From Ursus arctos (taxonomy: Eukaryota; Chordata; Mammalia; Carnivora; Ursidae): DNA of 64,000 nt. Where the stretch lies: NCBI RefSeq assembly GCF_023065955.2, contig NW_026622874.1:81924917-81988916 (forward strand), given 5' to 3'. Below the pieces are notes generated by a model, which saw only the letters and a program-made list of their open reading frames with translations, searched no databases and was not told where the DNA came from. Both the position numbers and the translations under genes were made by a program. This document shows positions 10,450-22,265 of this stretch, in pieces (position 1 is the stretch's first letter; each line of letters starts with the position of its first letter).

Positions 10450-12105
10450 GGTCCTTTCACTGAAAGAGAAATTAAGAAAACAATCCCGTTTACAGTTGCA
10501 CCAGAAATAATAAAATGCCTAGGAATGAATTTAACCACAGAGGTGAAAGACCTATATTCTGAAAACTATAAAACAATGATGAAAGAAATTAAAGAGGACA
10601 CAAAGAAATGGAAAACATTCCGTGCTTATGGATTGGAAGAACAAATATTGTTAAAATGTCTGTACTACCCAAGGCAATGTACAGATTTAATGCAATCTCT
10701 GTTAACATACCAAAAGTATTTTTCACAGAACTAGAACAAAAAATCCTGAAATTTGTATGGAACCACAAAAGACCCTGAATAGCTGAAGCAGTCTTGTAAA
10801 AGAAAAGCAAAACTGGAGGTATCACAATTCCATACTTCAAGTATATTGCAAAACTGTGATAATCAAAACAATATGGTACTGGCACAAAACTAGACACATA
10901 GATCAATGGAACAGAATAGAGAACCCAGAAATAAACCTGCAATTATATGGTAAATTAATCTTTGACAAAGGAGGAAAGAATATCTGGTGGGAAAAAGAGA
11001 GTCTCTTCAACAAATGATGCTGGGAAAACTAGACAGTTACACGCAAAAGAATGAAACTGGACCCCTTTCTTATACTATACACAAAAATAAACTCAAAATG
11101 AATTAAAGGTTTCAAGTCTCTAAATGTGAGGCCTGAAACCATAAAAATCCTAGAAGAGAGCAGAGACAATAACTTCTTTGACATCAGCCAAAGCAACATT
11201 TTTCTAGATATGTCTCCTGAGGGAGGAAGTAAAAGCAAAAATAATTAACTATTGAGACCACATCAAAATAAAAATCTTCCGCACAGTAAAGGAAACAATC
11301 AACAGAATTAAAAGGCAAACTTCAGAGTGGGAGAAGATATTTACAAATGACATACCCAATAAAGGGTTAGTTAATATCCAAAATCTAGAAAAAAATGATT
11401 TACAACTCAACACCCAAAACACAGATAATCAAATTAAGAAATGGACAGAAGACGTGAAGAGACATTTCTCCAAAGAAGACGTCGAGATGACCAACAGACA
11501 CATGAGAAGATGCTCAACATCCCTAATCATCAGGAAATGCAAATCGTAACTATGGTGAGATAACTCCTCACACCTGTCAGAATGGTAAAAGTCAAAAACA
11601 AAGAATAATGAACATTGGTGAAGATGTGGAGAAAAAGTTGGTGCTTTTGGTGAGAATGGAAACTGGTGTAGCCACTGTGGAAAACAGTATTGGAGTTCCT
11701 AAAAAAATTAAAAATAGAATTGCCTTATAATCCAGTAATTCCCCTAATGGATATTTACCCCCAAAATACAAAAACACTAATTCAAAGGGACACATGCACC
11801 CCTATGTTTATTGTAGCATTAACAATAGACAAATTATGGGGGCGCCTGGGTGGCACAGCGGTTAGGCGTCTGCCTTCGGCTCAGGGCGTGATTCCGGTGT
11901 TACGGGATCGAGCCCCATGTCAGGCTCCTCCACTATGAGCCTGCTTCTTCCTCTCCCACTCCCCCGCTTGTGTTCCCTCTCTCACTGGCTGTCTCTATCT
12001 CTGTCAAATAAATAAATAAAATCTTTAAAAAAAAAAAAACAATAGCCAAATTATGGAATCAGCCCAAGTGTCCATCGATAGATGAATGGATAAAGAGGAG
12101 GTGGT

Positions 12106-12150
<45 letters not shown>

Positions 12151-12530
12151 ATGGAATATTATTCAGCCATAAAAAAGAATGAAATCAGACCATTTGCAAC
12201 AACATGGATGGAGATAGAATAATGCTAAGTGAAATAGAGAAAGACAAATACCATATGATTTCACTCATATGTAGAATTTAAGACACAAAACAAAGGACAA
12301 AGAAATAAAAAGGGAGAGAGAGGTAAACCAGAAACTCTTAACGACAGAGAACTAACATTGTTACCAGAAAGGTGGTGGGTGGGGGATGGATGAAATAGGT
12401 GAATGGAATTAAGAATACAGTTATCATGATGAACATTGAGTAATGTATAGAATTGTTGAATCAGTTTATTGTAAGCCTGAAACAAGTGTAATGTTAACTA
12501 TACTGGAATTAAACAAAAACCTTTAAAAAA
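10450..12530 (+). repeat. L1 ORF2 C-terminal half and 3'UTR, sense
   Basis: Plus-strand ORF2 blocks (REIKKTIPFTVAPEIIKCLG, then later [20 protein letters not shown]) lead to a 3'UTR and end near 12530. Stops and shifts are frequent. The copy is split by the SINE at 11839-12039 and contains a (CA)n run at 12107-12149. Confidence 0.85.
11839..12039 (+). repeat. Young Can-SINE inserted in L1, with 17-bp duplication
   Basis: Full-length: GGGGGCGCCTGGGTGGCACA at the 5' end, AATAAATAAATAAAATC and an A-tail at the 3' end. ACAATAGACAAATTATG (11822-11838) recurs with one mismatch at 12039-12055. Confidence 0.93.
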
Positions 12531-12867
12531 TGTTGCTGTATTCAGTTTGCTAGATTTTGTTGATGACTTTTGCATCTATAATTCACATATTTTATTTTCT
12601 TGTGATGTCTTTCCCTGACTTTGTTACTTGGGCTATTCTGACCTCATGGAATGAGTTATGAAGCAGTCCTTTCTCTATATATTTTGGAAAGTTTAAGAGG
12701 GATTGGTGTTAATTATTCTCTAAATTTCCATATAATTCACCAGTGAAGCCATTTGGTATTTTGCTTTTTTATTTTTTTAAGATTTCATTTATTTTGTGTA
12801 CGTGTGTGTGTGTGGTATGTGTGTGTGTGTTTACTTTTATTTATTTATTTATTTTATTTTTATTTTT

Positions 12868-13440
12868 CATAATTATGTTTCCTCCAGTTCCATCCATGTT
12901 GATGCAAATGTTGGGTAATCATCCTTTCTGATGGCTGAGTAATATTCCATTGTATATATGGACCACATCTTCTCTATCCGTTTGTCTGTTGATAGGTATC
13001 TCAGCTCCTTCCACAGTTTGGTTATTGTGGACAATGCTGCTATGAACATTGGGGTGCATATGGCCCTTCTCTTCACTACATCTGTATTGGGGTAAATACC
13101 TAGTAGTGCAATTGCTGGGTCATAGGGTAGCTCTATTTTTAACTTTTTGAGGGACCCCACACTGTTTTCTAAAGTGGCTGTACCAACTTGCATTCCTACC
13201 AACAGTGTAAGAGAGTTCCCCTTTCTCCACATCCTCTCCAACATTTGTTGTTTCTTGCCTTGTCGATTTTTGCCATTCTTAACTGGTGTAAGGTGGTTTC
13301 TCAATGTGGTTTTGATTTGAATTTCCCTGATGGCTAATGATGTTGAACATTTTTTCATGTGTCTGTTAGCCATTCGTATGTCTTCATTGGAAAAGTGTTA
13401 ATATCTTCTGCCCATTTTTTGATTTGATTATTTTTTTTTT
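12868..13440 (-). repeat. L1 ORF2 3' part, antisense
   Basis: The minus strand encodes ORF2 C-terminal peptide blocks ([20 protein letters not shown]) in one of the longest open frames of the window (166 codons). It starts directly in ORF2 after low-complexity T/TG-rich sequence and has no 3'UTR. Confidence 0.8.
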
Positions 13441-13455
13441 GGTGTGTTGAGTTTA

Positions 13456-13633
13456 AGAAGTTATTTATTTGAGAGAGAGCAAGCATGAGTGGGGGGAAGC
13501 AGGGGGTGGAGGGAGAGGGAGAAGAGACTCCCCACTGAGCAGGGATCCCAACGTGGGGCTTGATCCCAGGACCCCAAGATCATGACCTGAATCGAAGGCA
13601 GCTGCTTAATGGCCTGAGCCACCGAGGCATCCC
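13456..13633 (-). repeat. Can-SINE, antisense
   Basis: TTATTTATTTGAGAGAGAGC at the left, GAGCCACCGAGGCATCCC at the right; older subfamily than the copy at 11839. Confidence 0.85.
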
Positions 13634-13635
13634 TG

Positions 13636-13860
13636 ATACTTCACTTTTTTAAATTGGAAAGTTCTTGGTAGTAATTCAATATCTTTGCTTGTTATAGGTC
13701 CATTCAGATTTTCTATATCTTCCTGAGTTAATATTGGTAGGTTCTGCATTTCAGAGATTTTGTCCATTGCATCTAGGTTATGTAATTTGTTATTATTAAT
13801 ATTTCTTATTTGTATTACTTTCAAGTCAGTATGAAAATCCATTGAGATGTTTGTCTTTTT
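13636..13860 (-). repeat. Old L1 ORF2 fragment, antisense
   Basis: Antisense of the ORF2 region that normally reads ...CATTTCATCTAGGTTATC...; here GTCCATTGCATCTAGGTTAT. Decayed. Confidence 0.55.
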
Positions 13861-13864
13861 TTTA

Positions 13865-14248
13865 ATTTTAATTTTGTTAATTAACATATAGTGCAGTATT
13901 GGTTTCTGGAGTAGATTTCAGTGATTCATCACTTACATACGACATCCAGTGGTCATCACAAGTGCCCTCTTTAATACCCATCACCCATCTAGCCCATCCC
14001 CCACCCACCTCCCTCCATCAATCCTCAATTTGTTCTCTATCAAGAGTCTCTTATGACTTGTTTCTCTCTCTCCTATTTTTCTTTCCCTGCTTTCCATTCG
14101 TTCATCTGTTTTCCTTCTTAAATTCTGCATATAAGTGAAATCATATGGTATTTATCTTTCTCTGATGACTTATTTCACTTAACATAATACACTCTAGCTC
14201 CATCCATGTTTTGCAAATAGCAAGATTTCATTCTTTTTGATGGCTGAG

Positions 14249-14308
<60 letters not shown>

Positions 14309-15350
14309 CTCACATCTTCTTATATCCATTCATCTGTTGATGGACATCCGGGCTCTTTCCATATTTTGGCTATCTTGGACATTGGTGCTATAAACATTGG
14401 GGTGCATGTGCCCCTTTGAATCGCTATGTTTATCTCCTTTGGATAAATACCTAGTAGTGCAGTTGCTGGGTTGTAGGGTAGCTCTATTTTTAACTTTTTT
14501 GAGGAACCTCCATGCTGTTTTCCAGAGTGGCTACACCAGTTTCCATTCCTACCAACAGTTAAGAGAGTTCCCCTTCTTTCCATATTTTGGGTATTGTGGA
14601 CATTGCTGCCATAAACATTGGGGTGCATGTGCCCTTTCAAATCACTATGTTTATATCCTTTGGGTAAATACCTAGTAGTTTAATTGCTGGGTCATAGGGT
14701 AGTTCTATTTTTAACTTTTGTGAGGAACTTCCATACTGTTTCCCAAGTGGCTGCACCAGTTTGCATTCCCAGCAACAGTGTAAGAGGGTTCCCCTTTCTC
14801 CACATCTTCACCAAATCTATTTTTTCCTGAGTTTCTCATTTTAGCCATTTTGACAGGTGTGAGATGGTATCTCACAGGTGGTTTTCGTTTGTATTGCCCT
14901 GATGCCCGTGAGCATTTTTTCATGTCTGTTAGCCTTCTGTATGTCTTCTTCACAGAAATGTCTGTTCATACCTTCTCCCCATTTCTAAACTGGATTTTTT
15001 GGTTTTGGGGTGTTGAGTTTAATAAGTTCTTTATAGATTTTGGATACTAGCCCTTTATCAGATATGTTGTTTGCAAACATCTTCTCCCATTCTATAGGTT
15101 GCCTTTTAGTTTTGTTGATTGCTTGCTTTGCTGTGCAAAAGCTTTTTATCCTGATGAAGTCCCAACAGTTCATGTTTGCTTTTGTTTCCCTTGCCTTTGG
15201 AGACGTATCTAGCAAGAAGTTTCTGTGGCTGAGGTCAAAGAGGTTGCTGCCTGTGTCTCTGCTAGGATTGTGATGGATTCCTGTCTCACATTTAGGTCTT
15301 TCATCCATTTTGAATTTGTGTAAGGTGTAAGAAAGTGGTCTAGTTTCATT
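13865..15350 (-). repeat. L1 3'UTR and ORF2 C-terminus, antisense, with internal tandem duplication
   Basis: Begins with antisense 3'UTR sequence, continues into antisense ORF2 (minus strand encodes QPIEWEKMFANNISDKGLVS). A (TA)n run lies at 14250-14305, and a 221-bp segment is repeated in tandem (14355-14575 and 14576-14796). Confidence 0.82.
14250..14305. repeat. (TA)n microsatellite
   Basis: About 28 uninterrupted AT units inside the antisense L1; the position corresponds to the ORF2 end near 'TGAGTAATATTCC'. Confidence 0.98.
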
Positions 15351-15650
15351 GCAAGCATATACCCCACTGTAGCAGACTTCTGAAAGTTTCAGTTCTGTGC
15401 TCTGCTGCTTATAATACTTTGGGGTAGCCTCCTTAAGCAGGTGTATCACTGGGTTCAAGTCTCAGAACCTTCTACCTTCCAAATGGTGGTTGTTTTTCTA
15501 TTTGTAGGCTTGCAGCATTTGTTTTCTCAGATCTCTGATTGATTTCTTAGGTATTCAGAATGATTTGATACTATCTAGCTGTATTTGAGGGATGAGACAA
15601 ACTTAGGGCCCCCCTACTCCTCCACCATCTTAAATTCTCCTCTCTAGCAG
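15351..15650 (-). repeat. L1 5'UTR start, antisense, fused to ORF2
   Basis: On the minus strand the right end reads AATTTAAGATGGTGGAGGAG, the recognisable start of a carnivore L1 5'UTR. It joins directly to ORF2 C-terminal sequence at about 15350, so most of the element is deleted between the two. Confidence 0.65.
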
Positions 15651-15899
15651 ATTATTTGAGCCCAAGAAGGTGGTCCTTGGAAACTCTGATCTATAGCTAG
15701 TCAGCAGGAGAAAAGGTAATAACCTGGGCTTGGGACTGGCATCTGAAGTTGGGGTAAGGGGAATAGCCCTGTAGGACTGAATCCTTAAACTGTGGAATCT
15801 GATGCTATCTTGGAATAGTGCCAAAATTGAGTTGAATTTTGTGACACCCAGCTAATGTCCTGGAGACTTGCTTGATGGTGTGGGGAAAATTCCCCTACA

Positions 15900-17500
15900 T
15901 ATCCACTTTAAAATTGAGGTCCAACAACAACTTTTTAGAGTATAAAGTTGACTGGAAACTTTTAAATTATATAGGTATATAATTTATCAGGTTAAAAAGA
16001 TTTTATTCATTTACTGTTTCAAGAATTTTATCTGAGCTAAGGATGTAGAGTTTTATTTAGCATTTTTTATTTGCATTTATTGAAATGGTAAAAATATATT
16101 TTTTCTTAACATCGTACATTATATAAGCTGATTTTTAAATATAATACCAATCTCATATTCTTGGAATAAATTTAAATTTGTCAGGATATGTTTTCCTTTA
16201 TATTCATGCTGGATTAATTTTGCTTATATTTGTTTTAAGATTTTTACCTATATGTTCAAGAGTGAAATTGCTCTATAATTTCCTTTTTTATACTGTCTTT
16301 ATTTGATTTTGATATCAAGTAATGGTAGTTTTATAAAAGTATTTAGGAAGGATGTCCTCTTTTCCTGTATCTCTATCTCTCTGGGAATTTCAGCACAGTA
16401 TTCTAATTATTTCTTCTTTGAATATCTGCTAGAAGTTGCTGAAAAAGCACTGGGAAGGGTTTTAATTATTGATTCAATTTCTTTTATGACCTTAGGACAT
16501 TCAGGTTTTCTAGTTCTTTCAGTTTTGGTAAGTTGTATTTTCTTTTCTTTTTTCTTTTTTTTTTTTTTTGTTCACTATTTTTATAATAATTTTTTATTAT
16601 GTTATGTTAGTCACCATACAGTACATCCTTAGTTTTTGATGTACTGTTCCATGATTCATTATTTGTGTATAACACCCAGTGCACCATGTAATATGTGCCC
16701 TCCTTAATACCCATCACCGGCCTATCCCAATCCCCCACCCCCTGCCCCTCTGAAGCCCTCAGTTTGTTTCCCAGAGTCCGTAGTCTGTCACGGTTCATTC
16801 CCCCTTCTGTTTACCCCACCTTCATTCTTCCCTTCCTTCTACCAATCTTCCTATACTTTCTTTAACTTATATTTTTAGTTTTGAAATCTGTTGGTGCAAT
16901 GTCATTAATTTAATATGGTTTCTTATGTTTTTAATGTCTTTACTAATGTCTGTCATGACCTATCCTCTTTTACTCTTCATACTGGTAATTTGTGTCTTCT
17001 CTTTTTCTTTTTTTTTTCTTAATCAGTTTCACAACAGGTTTGTTAGTATTAGTCTCTACAGAGAATCAGCTTTTGGCTTTGTTGATCCTCTTAACATTCC
17101 ATAAACTTTGTATTTATTACCATTTTTTAAAACTTGTGATAGTGAATGTTTGTCTTATTTCTTTTAATAAATGAATTTAAGGCTAGTCATTTCGCTCTTA
17201 GTACTGGTTTGACTGCATGACACAAATTTTGATAAGTAAGCTTTTTCCTGTTGTTACATTAAAATGTTTTATAATTTTTCTTATAATTTTCTTCTTTATT
17301 TGAGAATTATTCATAGATGTATATCTTGAATTTCTCAACATATTGGGTTTTTATGGATATCTTCTGGTTATTGATTGCCAGTTTAAAATAATTCCTTTGA
17401 AATTTGTTAGGATTTACTTTATGACCTAGTCAGTGTCCGGTTTTTAAAAAATCAATATTCCAATGTTTGAAAAATGTATATTTTGAGGTTGCTTGGGGTA
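15900..17500 (-). repeat. Ancient L1 ORF2, antisense, decayed
   Basis: Recognisable only in patches (for example GAATCAGCTTTTGGCTTTGT with preceding TTAATCAGTTTCAC). It is interrupted by the younger L1 3' end at about 16545-16858. Confidence 0.5.
16545..16858 (-). repeat. Carnivore L1 3' end, antisense, 5'-truncated
   Basis: Poly-T, then GTCACCATACAGTACATCCT, GTATAACACCCAGTGCACCA and the pyrimidine-rich remainder of the 3'UTR. Confidence 0.85.
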
Positions 17501-18424
17501 GTCGACATGTATTTTCACTAGGCCAAGTTTGTTAATTCTGAGAAAAATGGTTAAAATTTCCACTACGATTGTACATTTATATATTTATTCTAGAACTTCT
17601 GTTTTTTTTTTTGCATTATATATTTTGATGCTATTTTATCAGGTGTATCTAATATATTGTCTTTGTTATCTCTTATTTGTTATCTCTCATTCTCTTTATA
17701 ATTTTAATTTTAAAAAAGAACACACATTGATCAGTATATAAAACGTAAGTGTTCTAGTTGGTGAATATGATATGTAAGTGAGGTAAAGAGGGAAAGGAAG
17801 AATCATTCCTAGTAGTGGGATAATATGTTGTACTTTATAATATACCATTTTTATTTAGCTGAATTTTAACTCCTAATGATGTTAATTGGTTTATTAACAG
17901 GAATTTTCTTTTTAGTGTTTTATCAGAGTCACATTTTTGGAACTCTTCATATTTTAAACCATATCTGCTTTTTGAGACCAACTTTGTATTTCTGTTTATT
18001 CAGGTATCCTTCGTTTCCCCAAGTATCATGACATAGACTGAATCTCATAGTATTTGGAAATACAATCTAGGTATTTTCTAATTATGCCATTAATAGTATT
18101 TATTTACATTTGTAATTTTTTATACTGAATGGTAATAAATATGTAAAATTTCCATTAAGAACTATAATATTCATAGTTACTACATTATAGAATGATAAAT
18201 TCCAGAAGAATTACTGATGTTTAATTTCAGCCATTCATTCAAAATATACTTTTGTGCACCTACTAAATGCCACGCATTATATAATGGTGAGCAAATGGTG
18301 AAAAATAAATTTCTATTCTCACTGTGCTTATTTTATTACACTCTTCCAGTAACACGAAGTTATTTGTAGTTTAGGTTTCTGCATGTTGCTTTAATTGACC
18401 TTATAATTTCCTTTTTATTTCCAG
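17501..18424. other. Intron, nothing firm
   Basis: AT-rich sequence up to the acceptor of the exon at 18425. Some may be ancient L1 or DNA-transposon remnant, but I see no clear family. Confidence 0.4.
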
Positions 18425-18598
18425 CACATTTTGCTGTTTCTGTTGGAGGTTTCATTTATTTTGCTACCTACTTTCCAATTGTTACAGTCTCTACAAACTT
18501 TGTGCAAATGACATTCACCCAGAAGCTGGCTTCCTGTCTCAGCTTGAATATTGCAATGGCACTGGGAACTAAATTCCTTGTCAAGGCAGAGATGGAGA
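18425..18598 (+). CDS. ABCA exon 4 of window: TM5 and following loop
   Basis: This is a 174-nt exon. Two bases complete the alanine codon, and translation continues HFAVSVGGFIYFATYFPIV (TM5), then a loop with MTFTQKLASCLSLNIAMALG. The TQKL.SCL..N.AMA.G pattern is shared with ABCA3. It ends in phase 1 inside a lysine codon, with donor GAGA|GTGAGT; the acceptor is TTTTTATTTCCAG. The frame is open throughout and no alternative start is needed, because the exon is internal. Confidence 0.93.
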
Positions 18599-19073
18599 GT
18601 GAGTATTTACCTTATAAATTTGACCATATTCTGACAAGATGTTCACAATTTTAAAATTAATATTATTAAAATGTCCTTCAGAAAATGGTATTACTTCATA
18701 CAATCACCTGTAGTACATGAGTGCTTCCACATTCTCTCCATAAATTTACTCAGGTCTGTTAGTATCTTTCCCTACTCATTTGGAGTTCCTGGCTGCTGTT
18801 AAGTGCCAAGAGAGGAAGCAAAACAGGTCTGCTCTTAGTAACTTTTAGTCTTCCTTTTTTATCAGTGCAATATCTACACAAAAATTCTTCTAGTCTTCTC
18901 TTCTGTAGATAACATTTATCCCTGCTTTTCAATGATTATGGTTTTCTAAAATTATATTTTCCAGTGAACATTTAGCATGAGGAGGGGTGGAAAGGGAGGA
19001 GTCAGTGTCTTAAACCGTAGGTTTGCTTATTTTTCTTAAAGTTTATATTCCTGACTTAGTATATTTTGTCTTT
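18599..19073. other. Intron, nothing recognised
   Basis: Follows the strong GTGAGT donor; no repeat or exon pattern seen. Confidence 0.45.
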
Positions 19074-19145
19074 TTTTTTAGGTTTTATTTTATTTTTTTA
19101 TTATGTTAGTCACCACACAGTATTTCATTAGTTTTTAATGTAGTG
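19074..19145 (-). repeat. Ultra-short L1 3' end insertion with target-site duplication
   Basis: About 72 bases: a T-run plus antisense L1 3' terminus (TTATTATGTTAGTCACCACA). TATATTTTGTCTTT (19060-19073) recurs as TATATTTTATCTTT at 19146-19159. Confidence 0.75.
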
Positions 19146-19263
19146 TATATTTTATCTTTGTTTCACTCATAAATGATTGTTTCTGGCACACTAGGAAGCA
19201 TCTTACATGATTACTTGCTCAGATGTCCTAAATTCTAATGGTATAAGAAAGTAACTGACTATA

Positions 19264-19475
19264 GGGGCGCCTGGGTGGCATAGCGGTTAAGCGTCTGCCT
19301 TCGGCTCAGGGCGTGATCCTGGCGTTATGGGATCGAGCCCCACATCAGGCTCCTCCGCTAGGAGCCTGCTTCTTCCTCTCCCACTCCCCCTGCTTGTGTT
19401 CCCTCTCTCGCTGGCTGTCTCTATCTCTGTCGAATAAATAAATAAAAAAATCTTTAAAAAAAAAAAAAAAGAAAA
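19264..19475 (+). repeat. Young Can-SINE with 19-bp duplication
   Basis: GGGGCGCCTGGGTGGCATAG ... AATAAATAAAAAAATCTTT plus A-tail. AAGAAAGTAACTGACTATA flanks it at 19245-19263 and 19476-19494 without mismatch, showing a recent insertion. Confidence 0.96.
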
Positions 19476-19612
19476 AAGAAAGTAACTGACTATAATAGGA
19501 ATCTCTGTAGAATATTAACACCTTTTTTCTTCACTTTTTAATTATGATGCAGATGGATAACTGTTTTAGTGTCAATTGGCACCTAAATTAAATGTCAACT
19601 GTTATCTCTTAG

Positions 19613-19791
19613 AAATTGGAATTAAATGGAGTAACATCTTCTCATCACCCAAAATGGAGAACTTTGACTTTGCCCACGTACTGGGAATGTTTTTATTTGA
19701 TGCTTTCTTATATGGCCTTGTGGCCTGGTATATAGAAGCTGTCTTTCCAGGGGAGTATGGTGTGCCCAAGCCATGGAACTTTTTCTTGCTG
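19613..19791 (+). CDS. ABCA exon 5 of window: TM6 and GVPKPW motif
   Basis: This 179-nt exon begins in phase 1 (completing Lys) and ends in phase 0. It reads [12 protein letters not shown], then [20 protein letters not shown] (TM6) and [20 protein letters not shown]. The last block, EAVFPG..GVP.PW.FF, is the conserved end of TMD1 in ABCA3-type proteins, just before the polypeptide enters the cytoplasm toward NBD1. Acceptor GTTATCTCTTAG, donor CTG|GTGAGT. Confidence 0.94.
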
Positions 19792-20572
19792 GTGAGTTCT
19801 AATGCTTCTGTTACTGAGAGAGGCCACAGCCCCTATGAACATGTATTGTAATTTCTGTAAAAGCCACCATGAGCTAATTGTGCACTATCTATAATTGATC
19901 CAATAGATCAGGTGAATCATTTTAGTGACTCTGGCCATTTATTGGCATTTTCCTAATACACTTTAAAGCATCCAGTATATATATAACTATTAAATAATCT
20001 GTAGATCATGGCCTGTAACTCCAATCTTCACAAATTCTGAGTATTCCATCACATTTACAGGCAAGTATTTCATAAATGATTGAACTCAGGCATAACGAAA
20101 TTAATATAGTATGGGTCTTTGGGTGGTAAAAAGAAGAGGTTTAGTTATGTCCCCTATCTGGGCACTCACCACTTGTTTTATATCCTTGTTTAGCACAGAT
20201 CTCTTAGAGTCAGAGCCATAGCATGATGGGAATCATGTATATCTTGCCCTCCTTTCTCAGTCTTTTCCTTTGTTCTTATTGGTTTATGTATGGCTAAGAG
20301 AAGATATGACAAAGAGTGGTGCAGTCATTTTTGCTATGACCTCATTTTGGAGCAATTTTCATTGTCCCTCTTGGACAGTTATGATTTTAATAGAATAGTC
20401 TGCTTTTATGCCTTGGGGATTCAAGTTAAGCCAATTAGCTCCAAAATTTAATCCCAAGAAATTTTCAGCAATCCATTCTCAGTACAAAAGGTAACAGGCT
20501 AGAGTATTTTCTATTGCATCATTTTTCAATACCATTGCAGTGATTTCACTTTTATTCTCCCCTCCTTTTTAG
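19792..20572. other. Intron, unique-looking
   Basis: A 781-nt intron with no repeat seen; strong pyrimidine tract at its end. Confidence 0.5.
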
Positions 20573-20707
20573 CGCTCTCACTGGTTTGGGGAAACACCTG
20601 AGGAAAAAAAGGAAACAAGGCAATTTTATGAAACAAATGGAAGCAAGTATTTTGAAGCAGAGCCTGCTAATTTGGTGGCAGGTATCCAAATCAAACATTT
20701 GTGCAAG
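20573..20707 (+). CDS. ABCA exon 6 of window: TMD1-NBD1 linker
   Basis: This 135-nt exon (45 codons, phase 0/0) starts RSHWFGETPEEKKETRQFYE and ends with YFEAEPANLVAG then IQIKHLCK. EAEP.(D/N)LVAGI.IKHL.K is the family-wide start of the first nucleotide-binding domain. The linker before it is charged and variable, as expected. The acceptor is a strong polypyrimidine tract plus TTTTTAG. The donor AAG|GTATTG is only moderate. The following intron is 7.9 kb and holds L1 copies and an ERV-like remnant. Confidence 0.93.
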
Positions 20708-21284
20708 GTATTGTTTCACAAATTTTTTCTTCTTGATGGGACTGAAATTTAGTTTATAGTTCATCGTAAATGATTATAGTTACTAGAAATATCAAGAAAA
20801 ATATTACATGCTAATAATAAGTCATGGCCATTCTGTTTACTTCCTTTGAGAAAGATCAAAATTAAACTTTTTCAGTATGTAATAAAAAGTCACATCTTTC
20901 TCCTTCCTCCAGAATAGATTCAGGTTTTTTATAAACTATATGGTGTCTTCCACAAATGCTCTCATTTTAAAAAGTAGAGTCTATTGTAGATGAATAATTT
21001 GAATGTATGAACAGTAATTTCTGTTCACAAATGTTTTGCATTTATCTGTTACGTAACCTCTCCTCTGTCAAGGAATTCATCAAGGGAGGACTTTTGAATC
21101 TCTTAATTTATCTGCACCAACTGTAGGCATGTAGTATTCAGGTAACCTATACATTGGCTGGCATTGCCTCTCAGAGGTCTACCTAAGCTTGGTTTGAGCT
21201 CCTAACCCCACAGCCTTGGGAAACCCAGAGCCCTCCCTGCAAATTCAGCTAATTTTGGAGATGTGTATATAACCATCAACAAAA
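20708..21284. other. Intron, nothing recognised
   Basis: AT-rich sequence between the linker exon and a sense L1 fragment. Confidence 0.45.
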
Positions 21285-22265
21285 CAGAACAGCCTGAATG
21301 GGAGAAGATAATTGCAAATGATATATCTGATAAGGGGTTAATATCCAAAATATGGAAAAAAACCTCACAGAACCCAACACCAAAAAAAGAAACAATCTGA
21401 TTTAAAAATGGACAGAGGACCTGAACATTTTCCCAAAGAAGATGGCCAACAGATACATGAAGAAGTGCTCAACATCACTCATCATCAGGGAAATGCAAAT
21501 CAAAACCACAATGAGATATCACCTCACACCTGTCAGAATGGCTAAAATAAAAGACAGAGGAAACAACAGTGTTGGCAGGGAGAAAAAGGAACCCTCATGT
21601 ACTGTTGGTGGTAGAATTACCATATGATCCAATAATTCCACTATTGGTATTTACCCAGGGAAAATGAACACAGTAACTCAAAAAGATATATGTAGCTCAG
21701 TGTTTACTGAAGCATTATTTACCATAGCCAAAATGTGGAAGCAGCCTAAGTGCCCATCAGTAGATGAATGGATAAGGAAAATGTGTGTATGTACACAATG
21801 GAATATTACACAGTCATAAGAAAGGATGAGATTGTGCCATTTGACACAACATGGATGGACCTAGAGTGTATTATGCTACATAAAATAAGTCAGACTGAGA
21901 AACACAAATATCGTATGATACAACTCCTAAGTGGAAGCTAAAAAGTGAATAAGCAAAAAGCAGAACCAGAACTGTAAATACAGAGAACAAATTGATGGTT
22001 CTAGAGGGAAGGGGGATGGGAGCTTGGGGAAAATGGGTGAAGAGGAAAGAAAGATACAGGCCTCCAGTTATGGCATGAGCAAGTTAGGGGAATAAAAAGA
22101 GCATAAGGAATATAGTTAATAATTTCATAATAGTGATGTAATGGAACAGATGGTAGCTATACTTGTGGTGAACATAATGTATAAACTTGTCAAATCCCTA
22201 AGTTGTACACCTGAAACTAATGTAACATTGTGTGTCAACTATAATCAAAATTAAAAATATTTAGT
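21285..22265 (+). repeat. L1 ORF2 C-terminus and 3'UTR, sense (older L1M type)
   Basis: GAATGGGAGAAGATAATTGC and AACCACAATGAGATATCACC are ORF2 sequence; the end GATACAGGCCTCCAGTTA to TTGTACACCTGAAACTAATG is the L1M 3'UTR. Decayed. Confidence 0.82.

Noticed and set aside
12873..13373. 166-codon minus-strand frame as a host gene
   Set aside because: C-terminal L1 ORF2 sequence, also seen at 4039, 26710, 53756 and 59407.
14237..14419. Frame with a long Tyr-Ile repeat
   Set aside because: Produced by the (TA)n microsatellite inside an antisense L1.
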